Below are positions 1-6,767 of a DNA stretch of 64,000 nt, piece after piece (the stretch's first letter is position 1; each line of letters opens with the position of its first letter). The notes below the pieces were generated by a model, which saw only the letters and a list, made by a program, of their open reading frames with translations, was not told where the DNA came from and made no database searches. The position numbers and the translations under genes were made by a program. Location of the stretch: positions 3,361,353-3,425,352 of the forward strand of contig NC_011831.1 in NCBI RefSeq assembly GCF_000021945.1. Reading direction: 5' to 3'. This stretch comes from Chloroflexus aggregans DSM 9485 (lineage in GTDB: Bacteria > Chloroflexota > Chloroflexia > Chloroflexales > Chloroflexaceae).

Positions 1-545
1 AGTATCAGGAGTTTGCGCTGCCCTTCACTTATAAAGGTAATAGTCCATTCTTGATTTTTCAGTTTTGGCGTACCGGCACTACTGAGGTGTTTATCGATGC
101 CGTGACCATCTTTACCGCACCGCAACCGATCGCGGATACGGTGACGCTCACCATTCCCGGTGGGAACTATCGGGGGCAAGGGGTGTGGGTGCGTTATACT
201 GATGGCACCACCTTTACGCCATTTCGGGAAGTGATGACCGTACCGGTACAGCCTGCCAGTATCGTTGCATTGGCACAAGTGGCTGCTGGGCCACCGATGC
301 CGTTGATAGTCACTTCGCCTTGTGTTCGTGCTAATTGGCAGGTCGTACAGACTGAACCATGGCTGAATGGTGTTGCCGAAGATGGTATAATGAGATTGGG
401 TATCAATCATAATGGCCTTACCGCCGGCACCTACAACGGTGCAATCACGTTTGCCGCCCCAAATGAGATGCAGGTGACAATCCCGGTACAACTCCGCGTA
501 GTGGAGCAGTTATTTGTCACGTATACGCCGTTGGTATTGCGGTGA
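1..545 (+). CDS. C-terminal part of a secreted BACON-like beta-sandwich protein (5' end outside window)
   Basis: The frame is open from base 3, so the true start lies upstream; about 180 residues are visible. The sequence is rich in beta-strand and Thr/Val. The last 70 residues follow the pattern of a BACON-type Ig-like domain, with a W-L segment followed by LTAGTYNGAITF and a final hydrophobic strand. The protein ends in YTPLVLR immediately before the stop. Nearly the same tail occurs at the ends of the proteins finishing at 30976 and 48553, which suggests a shared surface-sorting signal (inference). BACON domains usually bind carbohydrate or mediate contacts in secreted proteins. The function of the missing N-terminal part cannot be told. 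Confidence 0.75.
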   Translation, partial: YQEFALPFTYKGNSPFLIFQFWRTGTTEVFIDAVTIFTAPQPIADTVTLTIPGGNYRGQGVWVRYTDGTTFTPFREVMTVPVQPASIVALAQVAAGPPMPLIVTSPCVRANWQVVQTEPWLNGVAEDGIMRLGINHNGLTAGTYNGAITFAAPNEMQVTIPVQLRVVEQLFVTYTPLVLR

Positions 546-689
546 AGGGTTCTTGCTATCGCTCGCAAAGCGCGAAAGTTCACGAATGGTTAAAAGCGCC
601 ACGGGGGATCAGGTCACGGAGCAGCGATCGGTTGTCTCTGGCGGGGCGCGGCGGGGCGCGGCGGGCCGAATAGAAGGTTAGACAAAGCT

Positions 690-1271
690 ATGTACCGTCT
701 CATCTTGCTTCTACTCGTGCTGCTCGGCGCCTGTGCCGTTACCGGCCCATCATCAACAACAACTCCAACCAAAATTGATCGACCTACAGTTCTGAGTGAC
801 TTTACCTTACCGGCTAGCACCGGTGGCGAGCTGAGCCTAAGCGATCTGCGTGGGCAGCCGGTGCTCCTCTACTTTGGCTACACCCGCTGTCCCGACTACT
901 GCCCGATCACACTGGGCGAATTCCGCCGTGTCCGTGACGAACTCGGCCCTAATGGTATGCGTGTGCATTTCGTTTTAATCAGCGTCGATCCCGCAAACGA
1001 TACGCCTGACGTACTGGCTGCCTACCTGCGCGGTTTCGGCGAAGGCTTCATCGGCCTGCAAGGCGACGATGCTACCCTGCGCCGAATTAGTAAGGAATAC
1101 GGACTGACATATCGTCATGGTGGTGGTCATCACGGCAATAGTGGCGTTGACCATAGCACAGCGAGTTATCTGATCGATCAGAAAGGGCGGTTGCGGGTCG
1201 TTTATCAATATGGGACCGCAGCCAGCGTGTATGTCAACGACATCCGCGCCCTTTTGAGCGAACAGCCATGA
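690..1271 (+). CDS. SCO1/SenC family copper chaperone lipoprotein
   Basis: 193 residues, a typical length for SCO1/SenC/PrrC proteins, which have a thioredoxin fold and deliver copper to the CuA site of cytochrome c oxidase or act as thiol reductases. The N-terminus is a lipoprotein signal with lipobox LGAC (Cys15), so the protein should be anchored on the outer face of the membrane. The copper-binding CPDYC pair (Cys67, Cys71) follows FGYTR, and the distal ligand His is visible in DHSTASYLID (about His155). A His/Gly-rich stretch (about 143-150) just before it could bind extra metal. The stop overlaps the next start by 4 bases (ATGA), suggesting co-translation. No oxidase genes are in the window. 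Confidence 0.92.
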   Translation: MYRLILLLLVLLGACAVTGPSSTTTPTKIDRPTVLSDFTLPASTGGELSLSDLRGQPVLLYFGYTRCPDYCPITLGEFRRVRDELGPNGMRVHFVLISVDPANDTPDVLAAYLRGFGEGFIGLQGDDATLRRISKEYGLTYRHGGGHHGNSGVDHSTASYLIDQKGRLRVVYQYGTAASVYVNDIRALLSEQP

Positions 1272-2206
1272 ACACGCGCCTCTCTCGTCGATCATTGCTC
1301 GCCTTAGGTTTAGCCGCGCTGAATAGCAGCGTGATCCGCGCCCACGAGCCGGCTACAACTTGTCATTTCGAGCGGAGCGAGAAATCTACCAATCCAGGTA
1401 GCAGCGTGATCCGCACCCAAGAGCCGGCTGCAACTTGTCATTTCGAGCGGAGCGAGAAATCTACCAATCCAGGTAGCAGCGTGATCCGCACCCAAGAGCC
1501 GGCTGCAACTTGTCATTTCGAGCGGAGCGAGAAATCTACCAATCCAGGTAGCAGCGTGATCCGCACCCAAGAGCCGGCTGCAACTACCATCTACCTCCCT
1601 TTCATCACTCGTTCACCGTTGCCGGGCACGCTGCTTGGCCCGCCGACCGGCACTGCCGAAGCGGCGATTGCATGGCTGGCGCCGCGCAGCACCGCTTATA
1701 CCCCCTACGATGTCGGTGTGATCATCAATGGCTACGCCGAGATCGGCGCCGCCGCCGAACTTGATTGGTTCCTTGCCATTGCTCAGTGCGCCCACGAGAC
1801 CGGCAACCTGACCTCATGGTGGTGCCAGCGTCCGCGTCGGAATCCGGCCGGGATTGGGGTGACCGGTGCTATCGTTGAAGCACCACCTGACCAACCTCCC
1901 GGTCCCGATTGGGCATGGGACGAAAGTATTCAGCGATGGCGGGCCGGGTTAAGTTTTGCATCGTGGCTCGATGAGTCCATCCCGGCTCACCTTGGTCGGT
2001 TACTTGCTTACGCCTTGCCGGCTGGTGCCGGTACACCGTACCAGCAACAACTGATTACCTATGCCCTTTTGCGTCGGCCCTTGCCTGACCACTTGCGTGG
2101 AGTGGCGGTAACCATTACCGATCTCAATGGACACTGGGCGTATCCCGGTACCGAGTACGGCCAACGCATTCTCGATCTCGCCGAGCGTATGCGCAATGCC
2201 GGTTAG
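1268..2206 (+). CDS. Tat-exported glucosaminidase-like protein with in-frame repeat insertion
   Basis: 312 residues. It begins with a twin-arginine signal (SRRSLLALGLAA, Arg7-Arg8). Residues about 19-106 are an in-frame run of a 25-residue repeat containing CHFERSEKS, encoded by 75-bp DNA repeats. Then comes a short linker with IYLPFITR (about 108-115), resembling the C-terminal tail seen in other secreted proteins here. The remainder resembles the mannosyl-glycoprotein endo-beta-N-acetylglucosaminidase family (GH73-like): AIAQCAHETGNLTSWW carries a plausible catalytic Glu (about 177), followed by GIGVTGA and a C-terminal GTEYGQRILD. The family cleaves peptidoglycan or glycans. The repeat insertion probably lengthens the linker between signal and domain. 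The start overlaps the SCO1 stop. Confidence 0.75.
   Translation: MNTRLSRRSLLALGLAALNSSVIRAHEPATTCHFERSEKSTNPGSSVIRTQEPAATCHFERSEKSTNPGSSVIRTQEPAATCHFERSEKSTNPGSSVIRTQEPAATTIYLPFITRSPLPGTLLGPPTGTAEAAIAWLAPRSTAYTPYDVGVIINGYAEIGAAAELDWFLAIAQCAHETGNLTSWWCQRPRRNPAGIGVTGAIVEAPPDQPPGPDWAWDESIQRWRAGLSFASWLDESIPAHLGRLLAYALPAGAGTPYQQQLITYALLRRPLPDHLRGVAVTITDLNGHWAYPGTEYGQRILDLAERMRNAG
1325..1584 (+). repeat. 75-bp tandem repeat, about 3.4 copies, inside a coding sequence
   Basis: Copies start at 1325 (slightly divergent), 1400, 1475 and 1550 (partial). The core word GTCATTTCGAGCGGAGCGAG is a dispersed intergenic element familiar from many bacterial genomes, where it yields CHFERSEKS-type translations. 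The unit length of 75 is a multiple of three, so the reading frame of the host gene is kept. Confidence 0.93.
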
Positions 2207-2295
2207 CGGATGCTAACAATTATCGATCACCGTAGAGAGCCGTTATATCGCATCAGGATGCGTATAAACGCGAAGATGGATTGCGTATTTCATGC

Positions 2296-2325
2296 TTGAC
2301 GGGAGATGATAGCGGGCCGTATAAT
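2296..2325 (+). promoter_or_regulatory. Sigma70-like promoter of the leader-ORF/SWIM gene unit
   Basis: TTGACG at 2296-2301 and TATAAT at 2320-2325 are separated by 18 bases, one of the best -35/-10 pairs in the window. Transcription would start near 2332, giving a leader of about 145 nt before the SWIM gene at 2479. Confidence 0.7.
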
Positions 2326-2371
2326 AAGACTGTGTTAAGAGCGGTGCAACTCCCGTTAAGGAGGCCCGGCG

Positions 2372-2410
2372 ATGAAAACATGTGTCACAATGTGGTTGAG
2401 GGTTGGATAG
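2372..2410 (+). CDS. 12-codon leader ORF ahead of a hairpin
   Basis: The ORF reads MKTCVTMWLRVG and then stops. Its ribosome site is TAAGGAGG (2357-2364), a perfect anti-16S match, 7 bases before the ATG. Its stop codon abuts the 5' arm of the hairpin at 2410-2440. This layout resembles a translated attenuator leader, but no run of one amino acid is present that would identify a signal. It may also be a stand-alone small protein. Translation is inferred only from the ribosome site. Confidence 0.4.
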   Translation: MKTCVTMWLRVG

Positions 2411-2451
2411 GGCGGTACAGACCGATGTCTGTAGCCGCCCTTGATGTTTTT
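2410..2451 (+). terminator. Terminator-like hairpin (possible attenuator) before SWIM gene
   Basis: The arms GGGCGGTACAGA and TCTGTAGCCGCCC pair over 12 bp with one bulged base and a 6-nt loop. They are followed by TTGATGTTTTT. It lies after the leader ORF and before the strong ribosome site of the SWIM gene, so it could make expression of that gene conditional. Confidence 0.55.
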
Positions 2452-2478
2452 CCGGGCAGAGACGAAGGAGGTCTCCCT

Positions 2479-2757
2479 ATGCACTCGGATATGATCGGTA
2501 AGATCGAGAAAGCCCGGCGCTATGCCGCCGAACCGGAGCGGATTAAGTTCAGCGATCTACGGGCAACTTTCCATGGCGGTAATAGTGATCACATTATTTC
2601 GCTTCATGATGGGCATTGGTCATGTGATTGCTCCTTCTTCAAGATGTGGTCTACCTGCGCGCATGTGATGGCAATGCAGCGTATCTTGCATCCGATGTTG
2701 ACTGAAGAGGCTCGGTATGCCGATATGGCTGTACCGCAGCCTGATCTTAGCTCGTAG
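2479..2757 (+). CDS. Small SWIM zinc-finger protein
   Basis: 92 residues. The SWIM zinc-binding pattern C-x-C-x8-C-x-H is plain: CDC at 49-51 and CAH at 60-62, within WSCDCSFFKMWSTCAHVM. SWIM domains bind DNA or protein partners. This one stands alone without a helicase or transposase domain, so its role is unknown. The ATG at 2479 is chosen because AAGGAGG (2465-2471) lies 7 bases upstream; the frame is open further 5' but runs through the leader hairpin. A perfect 14-bp terminator follows at 2808. Confidence 0.8.
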   Translation: MHSDMIGKIEKARRYAAEPERIKFSDLRATFHGGNSDHIISLHDGHWSCDCSFFKMWSTCAHVMAMQRILHPMLTEEARYADMAVPQPDLSS

Positions 2758-2807
2758 CAGAGGACGACACATGTTTTCGAGTTGACGCAGTCGTATGGCG
2801 CGGTGAT

Positions 2808-2848
2808 ACTAGTAGCGGAGCGAACGGTGCTCCGCTACTAGTGTTTTA
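2808..2848 (+). terminator. Rho-independent terminator after SWIM gene
   Basis: The arms at 2808-2821 (ACTAGTAGCGGAGC) and 2829-2842 are perfect 14-bp complements around a 7-nt loop, followed by GTTTTAG. It separates the SWIM unit from the phosphodiesterase gene. Confidence 0.75.
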
Positions 2849-2861
2849 GTGTGAGGAGAAG

Positions 2862-3593
2862 ATGGCGCCTCTGATCATTGCTCATCGTGGTGCATCGGCC
2901 GATGCACCTGAAAATACGCTCGCAGCCTTTGAGTTGGCGCGTCACCAACGGGCTGACATGATCGAACTTGATCTGCAACCAACCGTTGATGGTGAGATTG
3001 TGGTCTTTCACGATGACGATACGGCACGCTGGAATGGACGTGCTGATGTGGTCGCCCGTATGACACTGGTTGAGATGCGCCGACTCGATGTTGGTGGTGA
3101 ACATGTGCCAACGCTGGCCGAGACACTCGATTGGGCACGGAGTGTAGGCATGCCGCTCAATCTCGAATTGAAAAAACCCGGTATGGCCGTGCGCTGTGTC
3201 CAGTTGTTGCGTGAATTTAGAATGGTTGATCAGGTGATCGTTTCGTCATTCTTTCCACAGGCCTTGCACGAACTGCGCGCGGTCGATCCTGCGATTGCTC
3301 GCGGCTATCTGATGGGGATTCGCACCTACCGGCCCGATGTGCGCCTGCGTGAGTTTTGGCCCTTTGGTGCGCTGCGTCGGATTGGAGCCACCGCGTGGCA
3401 CCCCTATCATGGCTTGCCCGGTCTCGATTGGGTGCTGCCCAAAGTGCAGCGGGCCGGGTACCAGGTCAATGTGTGGACCGTTGACGATCCGGTACGTATC
3501 CGATCGTTGGCTACACTGGGGGCGAGCGGGATTATTACCAATACCCCCGCAGCAGCTCGGGCTGCGCTGGCGTTGGAAACGCAAGAGCGATAA
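2862..3593 (+). CDS. Glycerophosphodiester phosphodiesterase
   Basis: 243 residues, normal for the cytoplasmic GDPD (UgpQ-like) family that hydrolyses glycerophosphodiesters to glycerol 3-phosphate and an alcohol. Signature elements are visible: IIAHRGASADAPENT at the N-terminus (catalytic His and metal ligands), IELDLQPTVDGEIVVFHDD (metal-binding Glu/Asp and second catalytic His), LNLELK, and a C-terminal VNVWTVDDP followed by GIITNTP. No signal peptide is seen. The ribosome site GAGGAG precedes the ATG. The small membrane protein at 3634 follows closely and is probably co-transcribed. Confidence 0.93.
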   Translation: MAPLIIAHRGASADAPENTLAAFELARHQRADMIELDLQPTVDGEIVVFHDDDTARWNGRADVVARMTLVEMRRLDVGGEHVPTLAETLDWARSVGMPLNLELKKPGMAVRCVQLLREFRMVDQVIVSSFFPQALHELRAVDPAIARGYLMGIRTYRPDVRLREFWPFGALRRIGATAWHPYHGLPGLDWVLPKVQRAGYQVNVWTVDDPVRIRSLATLGASGIITNTPAAARAALALETQER

Positions 3594-3633
3594 ACGCCAG
3601 GACGCGATAAGCGCTGCGATAAAGGAATACCTT

Positions 3634-3852
3634 GTGAAGCGGCGAATCTGGCTGGTAGTGCGAGGGTGGGTACCACTGCTAGCAGTACTGGTGGCGCTGA
3701 TCGGCGGGCCGGCATTGCTAGCATGGCTGATTCTCGGCGGTCCCTTTGGTTGGCTGCATGTGCTGATCGGGGTTGGTGTGGCTGCCGGCCTTCTCCTCAT
3801 AGGCGGGTTGATCTTGGGGTGGGCCTTGGGTAAGCGTCTCAAAGGGGATTAG
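3634..3852 (+). CDS. Small two-helix membrane protein, hypothetical
   Basis: 72 residues starting at GTG with AAAGGAA upstream. A basic N-terminus (KRRIW) is followed by two hydrophobic helices (about 13-33 and 38-64) and a short basic tail (GKRLKGD). No family is recognised. It follows the phosphodiesterase by 40 bases. Its end overlaps the converging gene at 3839 by 14 bases. Confidence 0.6.
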   Translation: MKRRIWLVVRGWVPLLAVLVALIGGPALLAWLILGGPFGWLHVLIGVGVAAGLLLIGGLILGWALGKRLKGD

Positions 3853-4177
3853 GCCCGTCAAGGTGGCGTTCAAACGCGATCAGGTGCGGCACCACTGCCC
3901 GGCGTAGCTCGACGTATTGGTTGGAAAGCCATTGCCCCGCCCCGCGCACATGCGGCACCGGCGCTTTGCGCAGCCAGCGCAAGACAAGGCGAGCGATCAG
4001 GTGCAATCGGCGCAGCAGCCGGTCGCGCCGGCCCAAGAAGATGATAGCCATTAAAAAACCGGGCCAACCGGGAATGATCGGAAACAGTGAACCAATGATG
4101 CCGATGATAAGGAAGGTGAGACCAAGGATACGACGTACCGAAGGGTTGCTTCGTAAGAACCTGATGACAGCCAGCAT
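3839..4177 (-). CDS. PGPGW-type small transmembrane protein
   Basis: 112 residues. Residues about 17-48 form a hydrophobic hairpin containing GSLFPIIPGWPGFLMAIIFL. This resembles the proline/glycine-rich core of putative transmembrane protein families such as PGPGW, whose function is unknown. It is followed by an Arg-rich cytoplasmic stretch (GRRDRLLRRL) and an amphipathic tail. It converges on, and overlaps, the 3' end of the preceding plus-strand gene. Confidence 0.6.
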   Translation of the reverse strand: MLAVIRFLRSNPSVRRILGLTFLIIGIIGSLFPIIPGWPGFLMAIIFLGRRDRLLRRLHLIARLVLRWLRKAPVPHVRGAGQWLSNQYVELRRAVVPHLIAFERHLDGPNPL

Positions 4178-4285
4178 AGTGTGCTCTACTGCGAAAGATT
4201 ATGTAGAACGATCCGCTAATATGTATTGTAGCTGAGGTTAGGCATCGGAATGTAGCAAAAAAGTAACAATCGCCTGAATCTTTGC

Positions 4286-4294
4286 TGATATACT
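4286..4294 (+). promoter_or_regulatory. Extended -10 element before the gene at 4343
   Basis: TGATATACT is a TGn-type extended -10; no convincing -35 lies at the right distance. It would give a 5' leader of roughly 40 nt. Confidence 0.4.
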
Positions 4295-4342
4295 GTCATC
4301 TAAGATAGAGGAAAAATCCACCTTCTGCGGAGGTGAAGAGCG

Positions 4343-4558
4343 ATGAGCGAACAGTCGTGGTGGCAACGGTTCACTGCCTTGATCGAACGCGAGTATGAGC
4401 GACGCATCCGACGAGCAAGTCTCTTGGGCGAGTTTAAGCCGGCCGGCGATGACCATCACCACGGTCATCCTACCGAGCCGGCTCATACCGAACAGACTGC
4501 GGAAGACGAGGCGATCATCGTTAACGTACCGCGTGGGACGCGGATCAACCGTCCGTAA
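4343..4558 (+). CDS. Hypothetical 71-residue charged protein with His-rich patch
   Basis: A soluble, highly charged protein. It has an N-terminal amphipathic helix (WWQRFTALIEREYERRIRRA), a His-rich patch HHHGH near residue 39 that could bind metal, and an acidic segment ending in VPRGTRINRP. The ribosome site GGAGGTGAAG is excellent, which makes it a likely real gene. No family is recognised. It converges with hpd, with two palindromes between. Confidence 0.6.
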   Translation: MSEQSWWQRFTALIEREYERRIRRASLLGEFKPAGDDHHHGHPTEPAHTEQTAEDEAIIVNVPRGTRINRP

Positions 4559-4564
4559 TCGTAG

Positions 4565-4623
4565 GGACATAGCGATGCTATGTCCAAGACATAACATGCC
4601 TTGGGCATAGCGATGCTATGCCC
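4565..4623. repeat. Two perfect palindromes between converging genes
   Basis: GGACATAGC-gat-GCTATGTCC (4565-4585) and GGGCATAGC-gat-GCTATGCCC (4603-4623) are perfect 9-bp stems with the same 3-nt loop. They lie between the stops at 4558 and 4624, so they can serve as bidirectional terminators. They belong to a dispersed family also seen near 53411, 60750 and 62604. Confidence 0.85.
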
Positions 4624-5721
4624 CTACAAGTTTCCGCGTTTGGCCTGTTCGCGCTCAATCGCCTCAAATAATGCCTTGAAATTACCTTTGCCGAAACCGC
4701 GGCTCCCTTTACGCTGGATGATCTCAATAAAGAGAGTTGGCCGATCTTGCAACGGCTGGCTAAAGATTTGTAATAGGTATCCCTCTTCATCACGATCCAC
4801 CAAAATGCCCCGCTCTTGCAGTGCCTGTCGACTCTCGTCGATCTTGCCGACCCGTTGCTCAAGATCATCGTAGTACGTGTCGGGTACGTGGATAAACGGA
4901 ATCCCGGCAGCACGTAAGGCATCAACCGTCGCACAGATGTCACCGGTGGCGAGCGCAATGTGCTGTACACCCGGACCACCGTAGTACTCCAAAAACTCCT
5001 CGATTTGGCTCTTGCGCCGCCCTTCTGCCGGCTCGTTGATCGGGAACTTGATCCGACCACTGCCGTTCTGCATCACCTTTGACATCAAGGCACTATATTC
5101 GGTGCTGATGTCGTGATCGTCGAAGTGAACCAACTGGCTGAAGCCGAGTACGTCGCGGTAATACTTCACCCACCGATCCATTGCTCCCAGCTCAACATTG
5201 CCGACAATATGATCAATCGCCGCAATGCCGGTTTCTGGAACGGGAACGTGCTCGTTTATCGGCTGGAAGCCGGGCATAAACACACCTCGGTACTCTTCCC
5301 GTTCGATAAAGGAATGTACCGTATCACCATACGTGGCAATGGTGGCCTTCACCACTCGGCCATGCTCATCAACGTAATCGGTTGGTGGTTGTACCGGAAT
5401 ACCGCCACGGGCCACGGCGGTCTCGTAAGCGGCTGCGGCGTCACGTACCCGCAACGCAATGTCTTTGACCCCGTCACCGTGGTGGGCGATATGACGAGCA
5501 ATCGGGTGGTCGGGGAGCAACGGTGCCGTTAGTACAAACCGTACCTTGCGCCGTTCGAGCACATAACTGGCTCGATCCCGCACACCCGTTTCTAACCCGG
5601 CATACGCTACCGGACGTAGCCCAAGCGTCGTGCGGTAAAAATAGGCTGCTTGTCGAGCATTGCTGACATAAAACTCTACATAATCAATGCCAAGCAGATC
5701 AAGGGGGTCGTCCAAACTCAT
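4624..5721 (-). CDS. hpd: 4-Hydroxyphenylpyruvate dioxygenase
   Basis: 365 residues, the usual size. This non-haem Fe(II) enzyme converts 4-hydroxyphenylpyruvate to homogentisate, in tyrosine catabolism and on the route to tocopherol or plastoquinone-type quinones. Two vicinal-oxygen-chelate halves are visible: YVEFYVSNARQAAYFY begins the first, and AAIDHIVGNVELGAMDRW begins the second with the first iron-ligand His. GGPGVQHIALAT carries the second His and LFIEIIQR the Glu ligand. The family C-terminal helix (GKGNFKALFEAIEREQ) is present. The ribosome site GGAGGTGAGG is immediately upstream. No homogentisate gene is nearby. Confidence 0.96.
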   Translation of the reverse strand: MSLDDPLDLLGIDYVEFYVSNARQAAYFYRTTLGLRPVAYAGLETGVRDRASYVLERRKVRFVLTAPLLPDHPIARHIAHHGDGVKDIALRVRDAAAAYETAVARGGIPVQPPTDYVDEHGRVVKATIATYGDTVHSFIEREEYRGVFMPGFQPINEHVPVPETGIAAIDHIVGNVELGAMDRWVKYYRDVLGFSQLVHFDDHDISTEYSALMSKVMQNGSGRIKFPINEPAEGRRKSQIEEFLEYYGGPGVQHIALATGDICATVDALRAAGIPFIHVPDTYYDDLEQRVGKIDESRQALQERGILVDRDEEGYLLQIFSQPLQDRPTLFIEIIQRKGSRGFGKGNFKALFEAIEREQAKRGNL

Positions 5722-5819
5722 ACCTCACCTCCACGAGCCGGGTGATGCGTCCACCCGGTAGTTTGGGCTACGTAAACGCTTCGCCAGACACGGACGCATC
5801 GCGTCGGGCTGCTGTGAGC

Positions 5820-6632
5820 TTAGTCGAGCACCAACGGCTCGGCATCAGCCCATAATTGCTCAAATGCCCCTTGCAAGAAGGCACCGAAGTTGGGATGGGT
5901 AACACAAAGGGCCGTTAAACTGAGCGCACCGGTAACCGGATCTTGCAGCGAGAGGAGGGCCACGCGCCGGTCGTATAGATTGACTTTAAGCGGTAGGTTG
6001 GTGACAATGCGTGCCTGCTGACCCCACGCGACAAATTGCGTGACCCATGACCGTAATTCAGGATCGGTCAGCGCTGAGCGTTCGTAGATAGTGCGATAGC
6101 GCACACCGCGTCGCAGTGGTTCGGCGACCTCGGCAAAGTTCGCTGCTCGATCGCCAAGCAATGGCAGTTTGAAGCAGACACAAATCTCTCGTTCGGCTTG
6201 TTGGGCAAGGGTGATGGCTCGTTCCACCACCAATCTCCGGTCAAGTAACACATCTACGTAGTCAAGTGGATCGATCTGATCGTGGCCGGCAGCGAAGATG
6301 GGTGATAGCGTGGCGAGTAACGATTGCATACTATGGGTGAGAGCTGCCTGCTCTTGTTCGAAAGTGCGTTGACGTTCGGAAAGGAGTGCCGGTAAAGCCA
6401 CGGCCGGATCGACGGCAAAGTAGCGGCGTTGACCATCGCTGTGCCGCTCGATGGCTAATCCGCGCGCGCAAAGTGTCGCCAGGATGTCGTAGATGCGCTG
6501 GCGTGGAACGCTCGCCCGTACCGCTGCTTGGGCTGGGGTGAAACCTCGATGTTCGAGCAATGCCAGATAGGTGGCCGCTTCGTAACGGTTGAGGCCGAGC
6601 GCCATAAGTTGCTCTTGGAGACGATCGTTCAT
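5820..6632 (-). CDS. TrmB-family transcriptional regulator
   Basis: 270 residues. The N-terminal winged helix is of the TrmB type: LMALGLNRYEAATYLALLEHRGFTP, then PRQRIYDILATLCARGL and a wing SDGQRRYFAVDP. It is followed by a coiled linker and a C-terminal effector domain resembling the TrmB/PLD-like sensor, with YRTIYERSAL. In archaea and bacteria such proteins sense sugars or act as global repressors. The ATG at 6632 is preferred over in-frame GTG/ATG codons upstream because those fall at or inside the operator-like palindrome next to the promoter. It is divergent from the histidine kinase gene. Confidence 0.85.
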   Translation of the reverse strand: MNDRLQEQLMALGLNRYEAATYLALLEHRGFTPAQAAVRASVPRQRIYDILATLCARGLAIERHSDGQRRYFAVDPAVALPALLSERQRTFEQEQAALTHSMQSLLATLSPIFAAGHDQIDPLDYVDVLLDRRLVVERAITLAQQAEREICVCFKLPLLGDRAANFAEVAEPLRRGVRYRTIYERSALTDPELRSWVTQFVAWGQQARIVTNLPLKVNLYDRRVALLSLQDPVTGALSLTALCVTHPNFGAFLQGAFEQLWADAEPLVLD

Positions 6633-6651
6633 TGATCTGCTTCTTATCATT

Positions 6652-6700
6652 ACCACTTATCAGTGGTGACTATTATACTCGGTTTCATCGTGGTCATCAA
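6652..6700 (-). promoter_or_regulatory. Promoter and operator-like palindrome of the TrmB regulator gene
   Basis: Read on the minus strand: TTGATG (6695-6700), 17 bases, TATAAT (6672-6677). ACCACT-gata-AGTGGT, a perfect inverted repeat, sits at 6652-6667, over the expected transcription start. TrmB proteins bind palindromes of the type TACTnnnAGTA, so negative autoregulation is plausible. Confidence 0.65.
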
Positions 6701-6767
6701 GTCATGTTATGCTAAGTCAATGACTGTTGCCGTTTTTTATGGCGTAAGATAGCTCATCACACCGGCT

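Noticed and set aside
636-665. GC-rich GGGGCGCGGCGGGGCGCGGC stretch
   Set aside because: A short direct duplication with no stem, frame or regulatory context.
1310-1570. Minus-strand frame inside the glucosaminidase gene
   Set aside because: It is the reverse translation of the 75-bp repeat and has no ribosome site.
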